The notes under the pieces: generated by a model | Database searches by the model: none | The model's input: only the letters and a program-made list of their open reading frames with translations | What the model was told of the DNA's origin: nothing | Assembly: GCA_002441265.1 (NCBI GenBank) | Contig: DJVQ01000048.1 | Location: 11,078 to 16,153 of the forward strand | Source: Syntrophaceae bacterium UBA6252 | Lineage (GTDB): Bacteria; Desulfobacterota; Syntrophia; Syntrophales; UBA6807 | Reading direction: 5' to 3' | Length of the DNA: 5,076 nt | Shown here: positions 1 through 5,032 of the stretch, piece by piece | Layout: each line of letters opens with the position of its first letter | Numbering within the stretch: the stretch's first letter is position 1 | Program-made: the position numbers and the translations under genes

Positions 1-28
1 GTTGATTCGGCTTTTTTACGAGTTCGTC
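1..28 (-). repeat. Truncated end of the dispersed palindromic repeat (outer end, reverse orientation)
   Basis: Positions 2-28, read as the reverse complement, match the outer left end of the repeat copies at 1795 and 5020. They agree at 24 of 27 bases with 5020-5046, including an uninterrupted 16-base stretch (GACGAACTCGTAAAAA), and at 22 of 27 with 1795-1821. The outer boundary is at about 28; the rest of the copy lies beyond the window. It is inverted relative to the copy at 5020. The region 29-120 that follows holds only GC-rich palindromes (CGGCG 43-47 with CGCCG 53-57; CCGGAG 73-78 with CTCCGG 103-108). Neither is followed by a T-tract on either strand, so I do not call a terminator. Confidence 0.7.
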
Positions 29-120
29 GATCCTAGACGTTTCGGCGGAAGGCGCCGCCGGGACCGCCGGCCCCGGAGAAAGGCGTCACGGCTGCGGGGG
101 AACTCCGGAATGAAGGGGAA

Positions 121-483
121 TTATCGTGCCGCCATGGGGGTCAGGATGTGGAACACGCCCCCGTCGGTGAAGAAAAAAACCTCGTGTCCCGTAACGGCCG
201 GGTCCTGTCCCGCCGGGGCCGTGACCGGAACGATTTCCACGGACCGGATGTCGAGCCACCGGTCTCCCACCTGGATGCGGACCACCATGCCGTCCTTGTT
301 CCGGACGTTGGGGATCCTGTAGGAGTCGAGCACCCTCGCCAGAAAGCGGTTCTTCAGCTCCGTCACCTGGACGGCCCTTTCCTCCAGGGCCTGGAGCTGT
401 CCGTAGGTCGCCCCGTAAAGACACGCGGGGGGAATGAGGAAAAAGAGACATACGCCTGTCAGAAATCGTCCGAGGAAATGCAT
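121..483 (-). CDS. Small exported protein of unknown function
   Basis: I do not recognise a family. The chosen start gives 120 residues. The N-terminus (MHFLGRFLTGVCLFFLIPP) looks like a Sec signal peptide, with a hydrophobic core at about residues 7-19 and possible cleavage near ACLYGA. A Cys follows Pro-Pro-Ala, but this is a poor lipobox. The mature part begins with a short, probably helical, charged segment (QLQALEERAVQVTELKNRF) and continues as a mixed, probably beta-rich domain containing GDRWLDIRSVEIVPV and ending in HILTPMAAR. The start at 483 is preceded by AAGGGAGG four bases upstream. An alternative ATG at 498 adds five residues and overlaps the upstream gene's stop as ATGA, but it has only a weak ribosome site. 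The gene directly follows the zinc-ribbon/Coa1-like gene, so the two are probably co-transcribed and both act at the cell envelope. That it is a real gene rests on the signal peptide, the ribosome site and the operon position. Confidence 0.72.
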   Translation of the reverse strand: MHFLGRFLTGVCLFFLIPPACLYGATYGQLQALEERAVQVTELKNRFLARVLDSYRIPNVRNKDGMVVRIQVGDRWLDIRSVEIVPVTAPAGQDPAVTGHEVFFFTDGGVFHILTPMAAR

Positions 484-494
484 CGGGCCTCCCT

Positions 495-1157
495 TCATTG
501 CGTTCCGGAAGATCCGCGGGGCGGCTCTCCCGTGAGGCGCATCCGTTTTCCCGAGGGGTCGGTGAAGACCGCGGAGATGACTTTCCAGCGGCCGTTATCC
601 CGGTAAAGGGTCATCCGGACTTCCGTTTTTCCCCGGGATCCCTTCACCTCAATGAGGAAATCCGCCGTCCCCCGGCCCTGGGACGTGCGGATGGAGCCGG
701 CCGGAAAAAGCCCGAACTGCGGATCCTCACCCACCGCCGCGCGGATCTCGCCGCTTGAACGGATGAACGACTCGGCCGTCTTGTACGCCGGGGAGCCCCG
801 GATCATGAACAGGGTCGCCGCCAGCATTCCGGCGGAGAGAAGGACGAGGACAACGAGGCCCACGAGCAGGAATTTCAGGACTCTGGTTCGTGGCGGGACT
901 CCGGTCTCCCGGTCCGCCGGTTCCGCCCGGCCGGGAACCGCCGGGGGGCGCGCCTCCTTCTTTTCCGGGGAGACGCCCTGACCGCCGCGCCGAACGCTCG
1001 ATTCGTACGTGTACATCCCGGGGGTGTGGGAAGTGGTTCCCACGTGAACCTCCGTCTGGTATCCGCAATGCCTGCAGCGGACCCGAAGGGAAGGCTGTCT
1101 CCACTTCTTTCCCTTCACTTCGTTGATTTTTCCGCAATTGGGACAGATCAGGACCAT
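495..1157 (-). CDS. Zinc-ribbon, single-pass membrane protein with Coa1/Tim21-like C-terminal domain
   Basis: The protein has 220 residues in three visible parts. Residues 1-33 form an N-terminal zinc ribbon with two CxxC knuckles, CPNC (5-8) and CRHC (28-31), of the type also found in MJ0042-like and bacterial zinc-ribbon proteins. Residues about 40-92 are a linker rich in Pro, Arg, Glu and Gly, probably disordered. Residues about 93-119 are one strongly hydrophobic membrane segment (FLLVGLVVLVLLSAGMLAA). Residues about 122-210 begin SPAYKTAESFI and contain GEDPQFGLFPAGSI, a repeat of polar beta strands, and a WKVISAVF strand. This resembles the cytochrome oxidase assembly Coa1/Tim21-like domain by pattern, without a search. 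With the ribbon in the cytoplasm, the last domain would lie outside the membrane. The start at 1157 follows AAAGGGGTGGC and sits directly before the first CxxC; the frame is open further upstream, but that part reads as non-protein-like. The molecular role is unknown. Confidence 0.82.
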   Translation of the reverse strand: MVLICPNCGKINEVKGKKWRQPSLRVRCRHCGYQTEVHVGTTSHTPGMYTYESSVRRGGQGVSPEKKEARPPAVPGRAEPADRETGVPPRTRVLKFLLVGLVVLVLLSAGMLAATLFMIRGSPAYKTAESFIRSSGEIRAAVGEDPQFGLFPAGSIRTSQGRGTADFLIEVKGSRGKTEVRMTLYRDNGRWKVISAVFTDPSGKRMRLTGEPPRGSSGTQ

Positions 1158-1325
1158 GCCACCCCTTTGCCGGTGCGCTTTTTCGATGGATTCTCTTTCA
1201 AGATCAATTAAAAAAGTAACACAAACCCCCTGACCGGGCAAGGGCTTCCTGGAGATTTCCGGAAAGATCTTGCGGCAATGCCTTGAATTCTTTATAGTGC
1301 TTGCATCTCTTGAAGGAGGGGGCTC
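1158..1325. other. Divergent intergenic region between the zinc-ribbon gene and the B12-fold gene
   Basis: This 168-base gap carries the control signals for two divergent units. The rightward promoter is annotated separately. For the leftward unit the best I can find on the minus strand is TTGCCC (1241 to 1236) with a 17-base spacer to TACTTT (1218 to 1213), a weak match in an A/T-rich patch at 1204-1217. I see no riboswitch fold. In particular I see no cobalamin riboswitch signature ahead of the B12-fold gene, whose expected leader is only about 20 bases. Confidence 0.45.
1270..1298 (+). promoter_or_regulatory. Sigma-70-type promoter for the B12-fold gene
   Basis: A TTGCGG hexamer at 1270-1275 is followed, after exactly 17 bases, by TATAGT at 1293-1298. 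Each differs from consensus at two or fewer positions. Transcription would start near 1305, leaving a leader of about 21 bases. That leader contains the strong ribosome site AAGGAGG (1313-1319), ending six bases before the ATG at 1326. The assignment is by motif only. Confidence 0.55.
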
Positions 1326-1733
1326 ATGACAGGAAGAATGATCCGGATCCTGCTGGCCAGTTTCAGTGAGGGGCATGGAAAGGAACTGTGGCAGACGGCG
1401 AGAAACATCCGGGATGCCGGTTCCGAGGCCATCTACACGGAGGCGACGAAGCCGGAGGTGATCGTTCATTCGGCGATCCAGGAATCGGTGGACTGGATCG
1501 CCGTCGCCGCGTCTCCGGGGGTGGATCTCGATCTGTTCCGGAGGCTTTTCGAGGTGATCCGGAAGGAAGACGCCGGGGACATCCTGGTGACCGCCTCGGA
1601 CGACCTCACGGAAGCGGACAGGTCGCTCCTGACCGCCATGGGCGTCCGGTCCTTCTTCCCGCTCCGCGGGTCCCATGAGGACATCGTCCTGTGGATCCGG
1701 GACCACCTCAAGGACGAGACGCCCTCCCCGTGA
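1326..1733 (+). CDS. Single-domain B12-binding-fold protein (MCM small-subunit-like), degenerate cobalamin motifs
   Basis: The protein has 135 residues, the usual size of the free-standing cobalamin-binding domain of methylmalonyl-CoA mutase and related proteins. The whole chain aligns by eye with that fold: a first strand IRILLASF (6-13), the loop around His17, the helix and strand RNIRDAGSEAIYT (26-38), PEVIVHSAIQESVDWIAVAA (43-62), and MGVRSFFPLRGSHEDIVLWI near the end. Classical members carry DxHxxG; here it reads EGHGKE (15-20), keeping the axial-ligand His17 but losing the Asp and the final Gly. The SxL region reads AVAASPG, and the GG motif that packs on the nucleotide tail reads VTASDDL (88-94), without glycines. 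It may therefore bind cobalamin weakly or not at all. It has its own promoter and no mutase catalytic partner in the window. A regulatory or moonlighting role is inference only. The AAGGAGG site fixes the start. Confidence 0.8.
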   Translation: MTGRMIRILLASFSEGHGKELWQTARNIRDAGSEAIYTEATKPEVIVHSAIQESVDWIAVAASPGVDLDLFRRLFEVIRKEDAGDILVTASDDLTEADRSLLTAMGVRSFFPLRGSHEDIVLWIRDHLKDETPSP

Positions 1734-1794
1734 CGGGTTTCACGGAGGGGCCCCCGGTTTCACGACGTCCGGTTCGATGATCCCGCCCGGACAT

Positions 1795-1956
1795 GACGAT
1801 ATCGTAAAAAGACCAAATCAACACTTATTCGAACGGCAAAGTAAAAAGCTCCATAGGCAAGGCGCCCGAATCCCGAGGAATGAGGCGTACTTATGGTACA
1901 CCGCAGTGACGAGGGAAGATGGGGAACGCAGCATATGGGCTTTTTACGAAGCCGTC
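1795..1956 (+). repeat. Complete 162-bp dispersed palindromic repeat (MITE/REP-like)
   Basis: The ends form an imperfect terminal inverted repeat. Bases 1795-1814 and the reverse complement of 1937-1956 agree at 16 of 20 positions, with a perfect core TCGTAAAAAG (1802-1811) / CTTTTTACGA (1940-1949). Inside, GTAAAAAG recurs at 1841-1848 and can pair instead with 1940-1947. The pairing continues inward (CTCCATAGGC at about 1849-1858 with GCATATGGG at 1931-1939) to a central GTAC-TTATG-GTAC (1887-1899), so a hairpin of about 107 nt is possible on either strand. The first 57 bases match 5020-5076 at 50 of 57 positions without gaps, and a further end lies at 2-28, so this is a repeat family. It fills the gap between two convergent genes. 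No clear target-site duplication is visible, and there is no coding capacity for a transposase. Confidence 0.82.
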
Positions 1957-1959
1957 AAA

Positions 1960-2763
1960 TTATTTCCGGAAGAAACGGAACGCCTTAACCGCCCCGAGGA
2001 GAAGGGCTCCCAGAAGAATGATCGCGGCCCCCGAGGGAAGGTTCATGGAGAAGGAAACGGCGAGGCCGCCGATGCACAGGAGGATCCCCGTCACCGAGGA
2101 GAGGATCATGAGACGGGTGAAACGGATCGTGAACTCCCGTGCGACGGCCACGGGAATGGTCAGGAGAGCGAGAACCAGGATGATTCCCACCACCTGGATC
2201 AGGGTGACGATGGCAAGCGCCACGAGGACGAGAAGTCCCGTGTGAAGCCCCTTCACGGGCATTTTCCTGGACCGGGCGAATTCCTCGTCCAGGGCGATGG
2301 AAACGAATCCCCTGAAGAAAACGATCACGGAGACGGTGACGACGGCGGTGAGAGCGGCGGCCAGGACGAGGTCGCCCCGGGGGACGAGAAGGATGTTTCC
2401 GAACAGGAAGGACATGAGATCGGGAACGTATCCCGGGGTGATGTGGATGAAGACGATTCCCAGGGCCATCCCGACGGCCCAGAGGATCCCGATGAGAAGG
2501 TCATTTTCCTCCGTGTTTCTTTTCCCCGCCGCGGACAGGAACAGGGCCGCGAGAACGGTGAACGCCAGCGCCCCCGCGAGGGGGTTCAACCCCAGCCAGC
2601 AGGCGATGCCCATGCCCCCGAAGGCGGAATGGCTCATGCTCCCGCCTGCGAACACCATCTTCCGGGTGACCACGAAGGGACCGATGACGCCGCAGAGGAT
2701 GCTCGCCAGAATGCTTGCCGCGAGGGCGTTCTGCATGAACTCGTAGGAAAAAAGGTCCATCAT
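1960..2763 (-). CDS. znuB: Zinc ABC transporter permease ZnuB
   Basis: This is the integral membrane subunit of a cluster A-I metal ABC importer. It has 267 residues, close to the usual 260-280, so it is complete. The chain is mostly hydrophobic, with about eight predicted membrane segments. Family features are visible: the N-terminal segment with LCGVIGPFVVTRKMVFAGGS followed by MSHSAFGGMGIA (about residues 43-54), typical of the ZnuB/TroC/MntB family, and the IQVVGIILVLALLTIPVAVA segment in the second half, which is the usual ATPase-coupling and channel region. It starts immediately after the znuC stop (TAA then ATG, no gap). The second codon is also ATG, so 2760 is an equally possible start. 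A G-rich run in the end of znuC serves as the nearest ribosome-site-like sequence. The stop codon lies three bases from the end of the dispersed repeat. Zinc rather than manganese as substrate is inferred from ZnuA. Confidence 0.93.
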   Translation of the reverse strand: MMDLFSYEFMQNALAASILASILCGVIGPFVVTRKMVFAGGSMSHSAFGGMGIACWLGLNPLAGALAFTVLAALFLSAAGKRNTEENDLLIGILWAVGMALGIVFIHITPGYVPDLMSFLFGNILLVPRGDLVLAAALTAVVTVSVIVFFRGFVSIALDEEFARSRKMPVKGLHTGLLVLVALAIVTLIQVVGIILVLALLTIPVAVAREFTIRFTRLMILSSVTGILLCIGGLAVSFSMNLPSGAAIILLGALLLGAVKAFRFFRK

Positions 2764-3519
2764 TTATTGTTCCCCCCCGTTGTGCTCTCTCAGGAGGGTG
2801 TGGGGAATCCCATGGCCCAGGAGTTCCACGGGACACCCGTAGAGGGTTTCAAGGTCGTGGCTGTCCAACTCCCCCCGCCCGTGGAGGAAGCTCTTCCCGT
2901 TGACGCACAGGATGTGCTTGTACACCCGGGCGAACGGCGTGGGGTCGTGGGTGACGACGACGATGGCGATCCGGCTGTTCATGTCGTCGAGGAATTCCCG
3001 GAGGGTCGTCTGGGCGGTGATGTCGATGGAAGCCGTGGGCTCGTCCAGGAAAAGAAGGACGGGATCGGCGACCAGGGCCCGGGCGATGAGGGCCCTCTGG
3101 AGCTGGCCTCCGGAAAGATCGGTGACCCGCTCCCTCCTTTTTTCGTAAAGGCCCACCTTGTGCAGCATTTCTTCCACCCGGCCCCGGCCGGACTGTTTGC
3201 CGTAGGAGAGGTAGTTCCCGCCGGTGATCAGGCCCGTTCCGACCATGTCGAAGACGGTAATGGGGAAGTTCCGGTTGAAGGTGGCGTACTGGGGAACATA
3301 GCCCATTCTTTCCCTGAGGCTTTCCTCGGCAAGAACGACGGCGCCGCTCCAGGGCTTCTCGATCCCCAGGACGAGCTTCAGAAGGGTCGTTTTCCCGCCC
3401 CCGTTGGGGCCGATGACGAGGATGTAGTCCCTTTCCATGATTTCGAGGGTCACCCCCTCGAGGACCGGATGATCCCCGTATCCGAAGGTGACGTTTTCGA
3501 TCCGGACCAGGCTTTTCAT
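2764..3519 (-). CDS. znuC: Zinc ABC transporter ATP-binding protein ZnuC
   Basis: This is the cytoplasmic ATPase that drives metal import through ZnuB. It has 251 residues, the normal family length. All nucleotide-binding motifs are intact: Walker A GPNGGGKT (37-44), Q-loop Gln77 in GYVPQ, signature LSGGQLQRALIARAL (135-149), Walker B LLFLDE (155-160), D-loop SID (164-166) and switch His191 in VVVTHD. The YVPQYATFNRNFPITVFDMV stretch after the Q-loop is characteristic of the ZnuC/MntA/TroB metal-importer ATPases. The ATG at 3519 overlaps the znuA stop as ATGA, which suggests translational coupling; a GAGG lies somewhat far upstream. The last codons contain a run of seven G (2772-2778 on the plus strand as C7), part of HNGGEQ, directly before the stop and the start of znuB. 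Confidence 0.95.
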   Translation of the reverse strand: MKSLVRIENVTFGYGDHPVLEGVTLEIMERDYILVIGPNGGGKTTLLKLVLGIEKPWSGAVVLAEESLRERMGYVPQYATFNRNFPITVFDMVGTGLITGGNYLSYGKQSGRGRVEEMLHKVGLYEKRRERVTDLSGGQLQRALIARALVADPVLLFLDEPTASIDITAQTTLREFLDDMNSRIAIVVVTHDPTPFARVYKHILCVNGKSFLHGRGELDSHDLETLYGCPVELLGHGIPHTLLREHNGGEQ

Positions 3520-4454
3520 CGGGCCGCTTTCCTCAGTGCCCGGGAAAACCGTTTCAGGCTCTCCATCCAGTTCTCGTCGAGGGGGTCCATCTCGACGACC
3601 TCGCCCCCGATCTCACGGGCGATGAGGCCGGCGCTTTTCGTGTCGAATCCCTTCTGGACGAAGATGATCCGGATCCCCTTCGCCCGGGCGAAATCGATCA
3701 TCTCCCGGATCCGGGCGATGTCCGGCGTTTTGCCCTCCGCTTCGATGGCGTGCTGCACGAGGCCGTATTCATCGGCGAAATACTCCCAGGCGGGATGGTA
3801 TACGAGAAAGGACATGCCTTTCTCCCCCCGCAGGGCATCCCGGATCTCCCGGTCCAGGTCGTCGATCTCCCCGAGAAAACGGTCCCGGTTCCGGCGGTAG
3901 AATTCCTCTCCCGCCGGATCGATCCCGGAAAGGGCCTGGCAGATCCGTCCGGCGGCGGCGCGGACGACGGCCGGGGAGAGCCAGACATGGGGGTCCGGTT
4001 CCTTCCCGTGACCATGCGCCGCTTCCTCTTTCTCTCCTTCGTGTTCTTCCCCCTCGTGCTTTTCCCCCTCATGGTGATGGGGTTCCATGAAACGGAGGGG
4101 TACCCCTTCGGACAGGTTCACCACCCGGATGTTCCCGTGTTTATCGAGGAAGGGATCGATGTATTTCTTTTCGAAGGTGAACGAGGGGACTCCGACCTTC
4201 ACGTAGAGGTCCGATTTTTCCAGGGCCATCACCTGCCGCGGGGTGGGTTCGTAGGTTTCATGGGAGGCGTACGGGGGAAGCATGACCTGAAGGGCGACCC
4301 GGTCCCCCCCGATCCGTTCGACGAAAAAGGCCAGGGGCGGGACGGTGACGGCCACCCGCAGGACCTGCTTTTCCGCGGCGCGGACTCCCGCCGGCAATGC
4401 CGTCAGAAGAACGATGACCAGAAAAAGACAGGGGCCGAGGAGGTTTCTTCTCAT
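3516..4454 (-). CDS. znuA: Zinc ABC transporter substrate-binding protein ZnuA
   Basis: This is the periplasmic metal-binding protein of the importer, 312 residues long. Residues 1-26 form a Sec signal peptide with a basic start (MRRN), a long hydrophobic core and cleavage at GVRA/AEK. Candidate metal ligands, by comparison with the cluster A-I family, are His65 in ASHETYEPTP, His156 in DPHVWLSP, His220 in VYHPAWEYF and Asp290 in VVEMDPL. Between the first and second ligands lies a His/Glu-rich loop (about 125-150) with three HEGE(K/E) units. Such loops are typical of zinc-specific members, which argues for zinc over manganese. The frame stays open 35 codons upstream into the regulator gene. 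I chose 4454 because it begins the signal peptide, has AAAGGAG eight bases before it, and overlaps the regulator stop as ATGA. Confidence 0.94.
   Translation of the reverse strand: MRRNLLGPCLFLVIVLLTALPAGVRAAEKQVLRVAVTVPPLAFFVERIGGDRVALQVMLPPYASHETYEPTPRQVMALEKSDLYVKVGVPSFTFEKKYIDPFLDKHGNIRVVNLSEGVPLRFMEPHHHEGEKHEGEEHEGEKEEAAHGHGKEPDPHVWLSPAVVRAAAGRICQALSGIDPAGEEFYRRNRDRFLGEIDDLDREIRDALRGEKGMSFLVYHPAWEYFADEYGLVQHAIEAEGKTPDIARIREMIDFARAKGIRIIFVQKGFDTKSAGLIAREIGGEVVEMDPLDENWMESLKRFSRALRKAAR
4029..4073 (-). repeat. 15-bp tandem repeat (x3) coding the His/Glu-rich loop of ZnuA
   Basis: Three in-frame 15-base units encode HEGEK, HEGEE and HEGEK (ZnuA residues 128-142). The first two units begin CAT/CAC GAG GGG GAA; the third differs at several third-codon positions (CAC GAA GGA GAG). 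It is flanked by His-His on one side and HGHGKEPDPH on the other. The loop is thought in this family to capture or sense zinc. Unit number could vary between strains by slippage. Confidence 0.7.
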
Positions 4455-4903
4455 TTCTCCTTCTCCTTTCGAACGGGGGCGCCGTCGCAGCGTCCGCAAA
4501 GACCGGAGATGCTCACCGTGAGATCCCGGGCGAGGAGACCCTCGGGGAGGGTGAGCCATGCTTTCATCTCGCCGCCGGCCAGTGGGGGCAGGCAGGTCAT
4601 GGAGCGGCAGGACGTGCAGTAAAAATGGGGATGGAGCGGATTGTGGCGGCAGGCCATCTCGTAGTAATTCGTTCCGGAGGACGTGGGAATCTCGCGGACG
4701 ATTCCTTTATCCCGCAGCGTGTTCAGGGTCCGGTAGATGGTGACCCGGTCCATGTCCATTCCCTCCGAGACGAGGTCGTTCACGGTGATGGCGCGGTCCG
4801 ACCGGATCAGCTTTTCCAGAATGGCGATCCGGGGTGCCGTCCGGGCCAGTTGCTTTCGTTCCAGGACTTCCCGGGGATCGCAGTGCGAATCCTTCTTTTC
4901 CAT
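4451..4903 (-). CDS. zur: Fur-family metalloregulator, probable zinc uptake regulator (Zur)
   Basis: The protein has 150 residues, normal for the Fur family. Residues about 17-82 form the winged-helix DNA-binding domain, with the recognition helix in DRVTIYRTLNTL (52-63) and the wing REIPTSSGTNYYEM. The C-terminal dimerisation domain carries H87, H91 and H93 in RHNPLHPHFYC, and two structural-zinc knuckles, C96-x-x-C99 (CTSC) and C136-x-x-C139 (CGRC). It is the first cistron of the znuACB operon and overlaps znuA by ATGA, so Zur is the most likely specificity. Fur, Mur and PerR share this fold, so that call rests on context rather than on a diagnostic residue. The start at 4903 is preceded by AAGGAG four bases upstream. 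The frame extends 13 codons further, to 4942, but that would translate through the candidate operator and has no good ribosome site. Autoregulation is likely. Confidence 0.88.
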   Translation of the reverse strand: MEKKDSHCDPREVLERKQLARTAPRIAILEKLIRSDRAITVNDLVSEGMDMDRVTIYRTLNTLRDKGIVREIPTSSGTNYYEMACRHNPLHPHFYCTSCRSMTCLPPLAGGEMKAWLTLPEGLLARDLTVSISGLCGRCDGAPVRKEKEK

Positions 4904-4922
4904 GACGCTCCTTCTATCACGG

Positions 4923-4940
4923 ATGCAACTCGTTTGCAAC
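4923..4940. promoter_or_regulatory. Candidate operator for the Fur-family regulator (TGCAA-N5-TTGCA)
   Basis: Bases 4924-4928 (TGCAA) and 4934-4938 (TTGCA) form a perfect inverted repeat with a 5-base spacer. The same DNA also reads as two direct TGCAAC hexamers (4924-4929 and 4935-4940), 11 bases apart, about one helical turn. It lies about 20 bases upstream of the regulator start codon and just ahead of its ribosome site. It is the clearest symmetric element in the leader of a self-encoded Fur-family operon. It does not look like the AT-rich enteric Fur or Zur box, so the assignment is by position and symmetry only. Confidence 0.5.
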
Positions 4941-5002
4941 AACGGGAAAAGAGGAATCCGGCGGGGCTCCGATTTTGAAGATTGATCGAGGGGGGATTTT
5001 GA

Positions 5003-5032
5003 ATTATAACATCAACCTTGACGAACTCGTAA
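5003..5032 (-). promoter_or_regulatory. Extended -10 promoter of the zur-znuACB operon
   Basis: On the minus strand TGTTATAAT gives a perfect consensus -10 (TATAAT, 5008 to 5003) with the TGn extension. A weak -35-like TTACGA (5032 to 5027) sits 18 bases upstream; it belongs to the terminal sequence of the dispersed repeat. Transcription would start near 4996, giving a leader of about 93 bases before the regulator start. The leader contains the candidate operator and no obvious terminator hairpin. Confidence 0.6.

Noticed and set aside
2..322. A 106-codon plus-strand open frame beginning in the repeat at the window start
   Set aside because: It starts inside repeat DNA and continues antisense to the exported-protein gene. 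The composition is Arg-rich, typical of a GC-rich shadow frame.
1158..1706. An upstream extension of the zinc-ribbon gene on the minus strand to 1706
   Set aside because: The extra 183 residues run antisense through the B12-fold gene and the divergent promoter region and are not protein-like. The zinc ribbon begins right at the 1157 start, which has a ribosome site.
1734..1766. Direct repeat GGTTTCACG at 1736 and 1756 around GGGGCCCCC, as a terminator for the B12-fold gene
   Set aside because: The palindrome has no loop and no T-tract follows, and the direct repeat is only nine bases. This is too little to call a signal.
1841..1947. A structured non-coding RNA gene in the repeat
   Set aside because: The fold and the repetition are explained by a palindromic mobile element. 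No promoter or terminator specific to it is visible.
1675..3900. A 741-codon open frame on the plus strand running through znuB, znuC and znuA
   Set aside because: It is antisense to three clearly conserved genes. Its product is rich in Gly, Asp, Glu, His and Pro, has no recognisable domain, and reads through the dispersed repeat. This is the usual shadow frame of GC-rich coding DNA.
3750..4622. A 290-codon plus-strand open frame opposite znuA and the regulator
   Set aside because: It is a shadow of the conserved znuA and zur frames, of low complexity and without a ribosome site matched to a protein-like start.
4904..4942. A longer regulator start at 4942
   Set aside because: It would place the candidate operator inside coding sequence and lacks a good ribosome site, whereas 4903 has AAGGAG at the right distance and gives the normal family length.
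4914..4942. A second zur promoter, TTGTTG with a 17-base spacer to TGATAG on the minus strand, overlapping the operator
   Set aside because: It matches consensus poorly, especially at -10, and would start transcription inside the ribosome site. It would explain the operator position, so a start-site map should keep it in mind.
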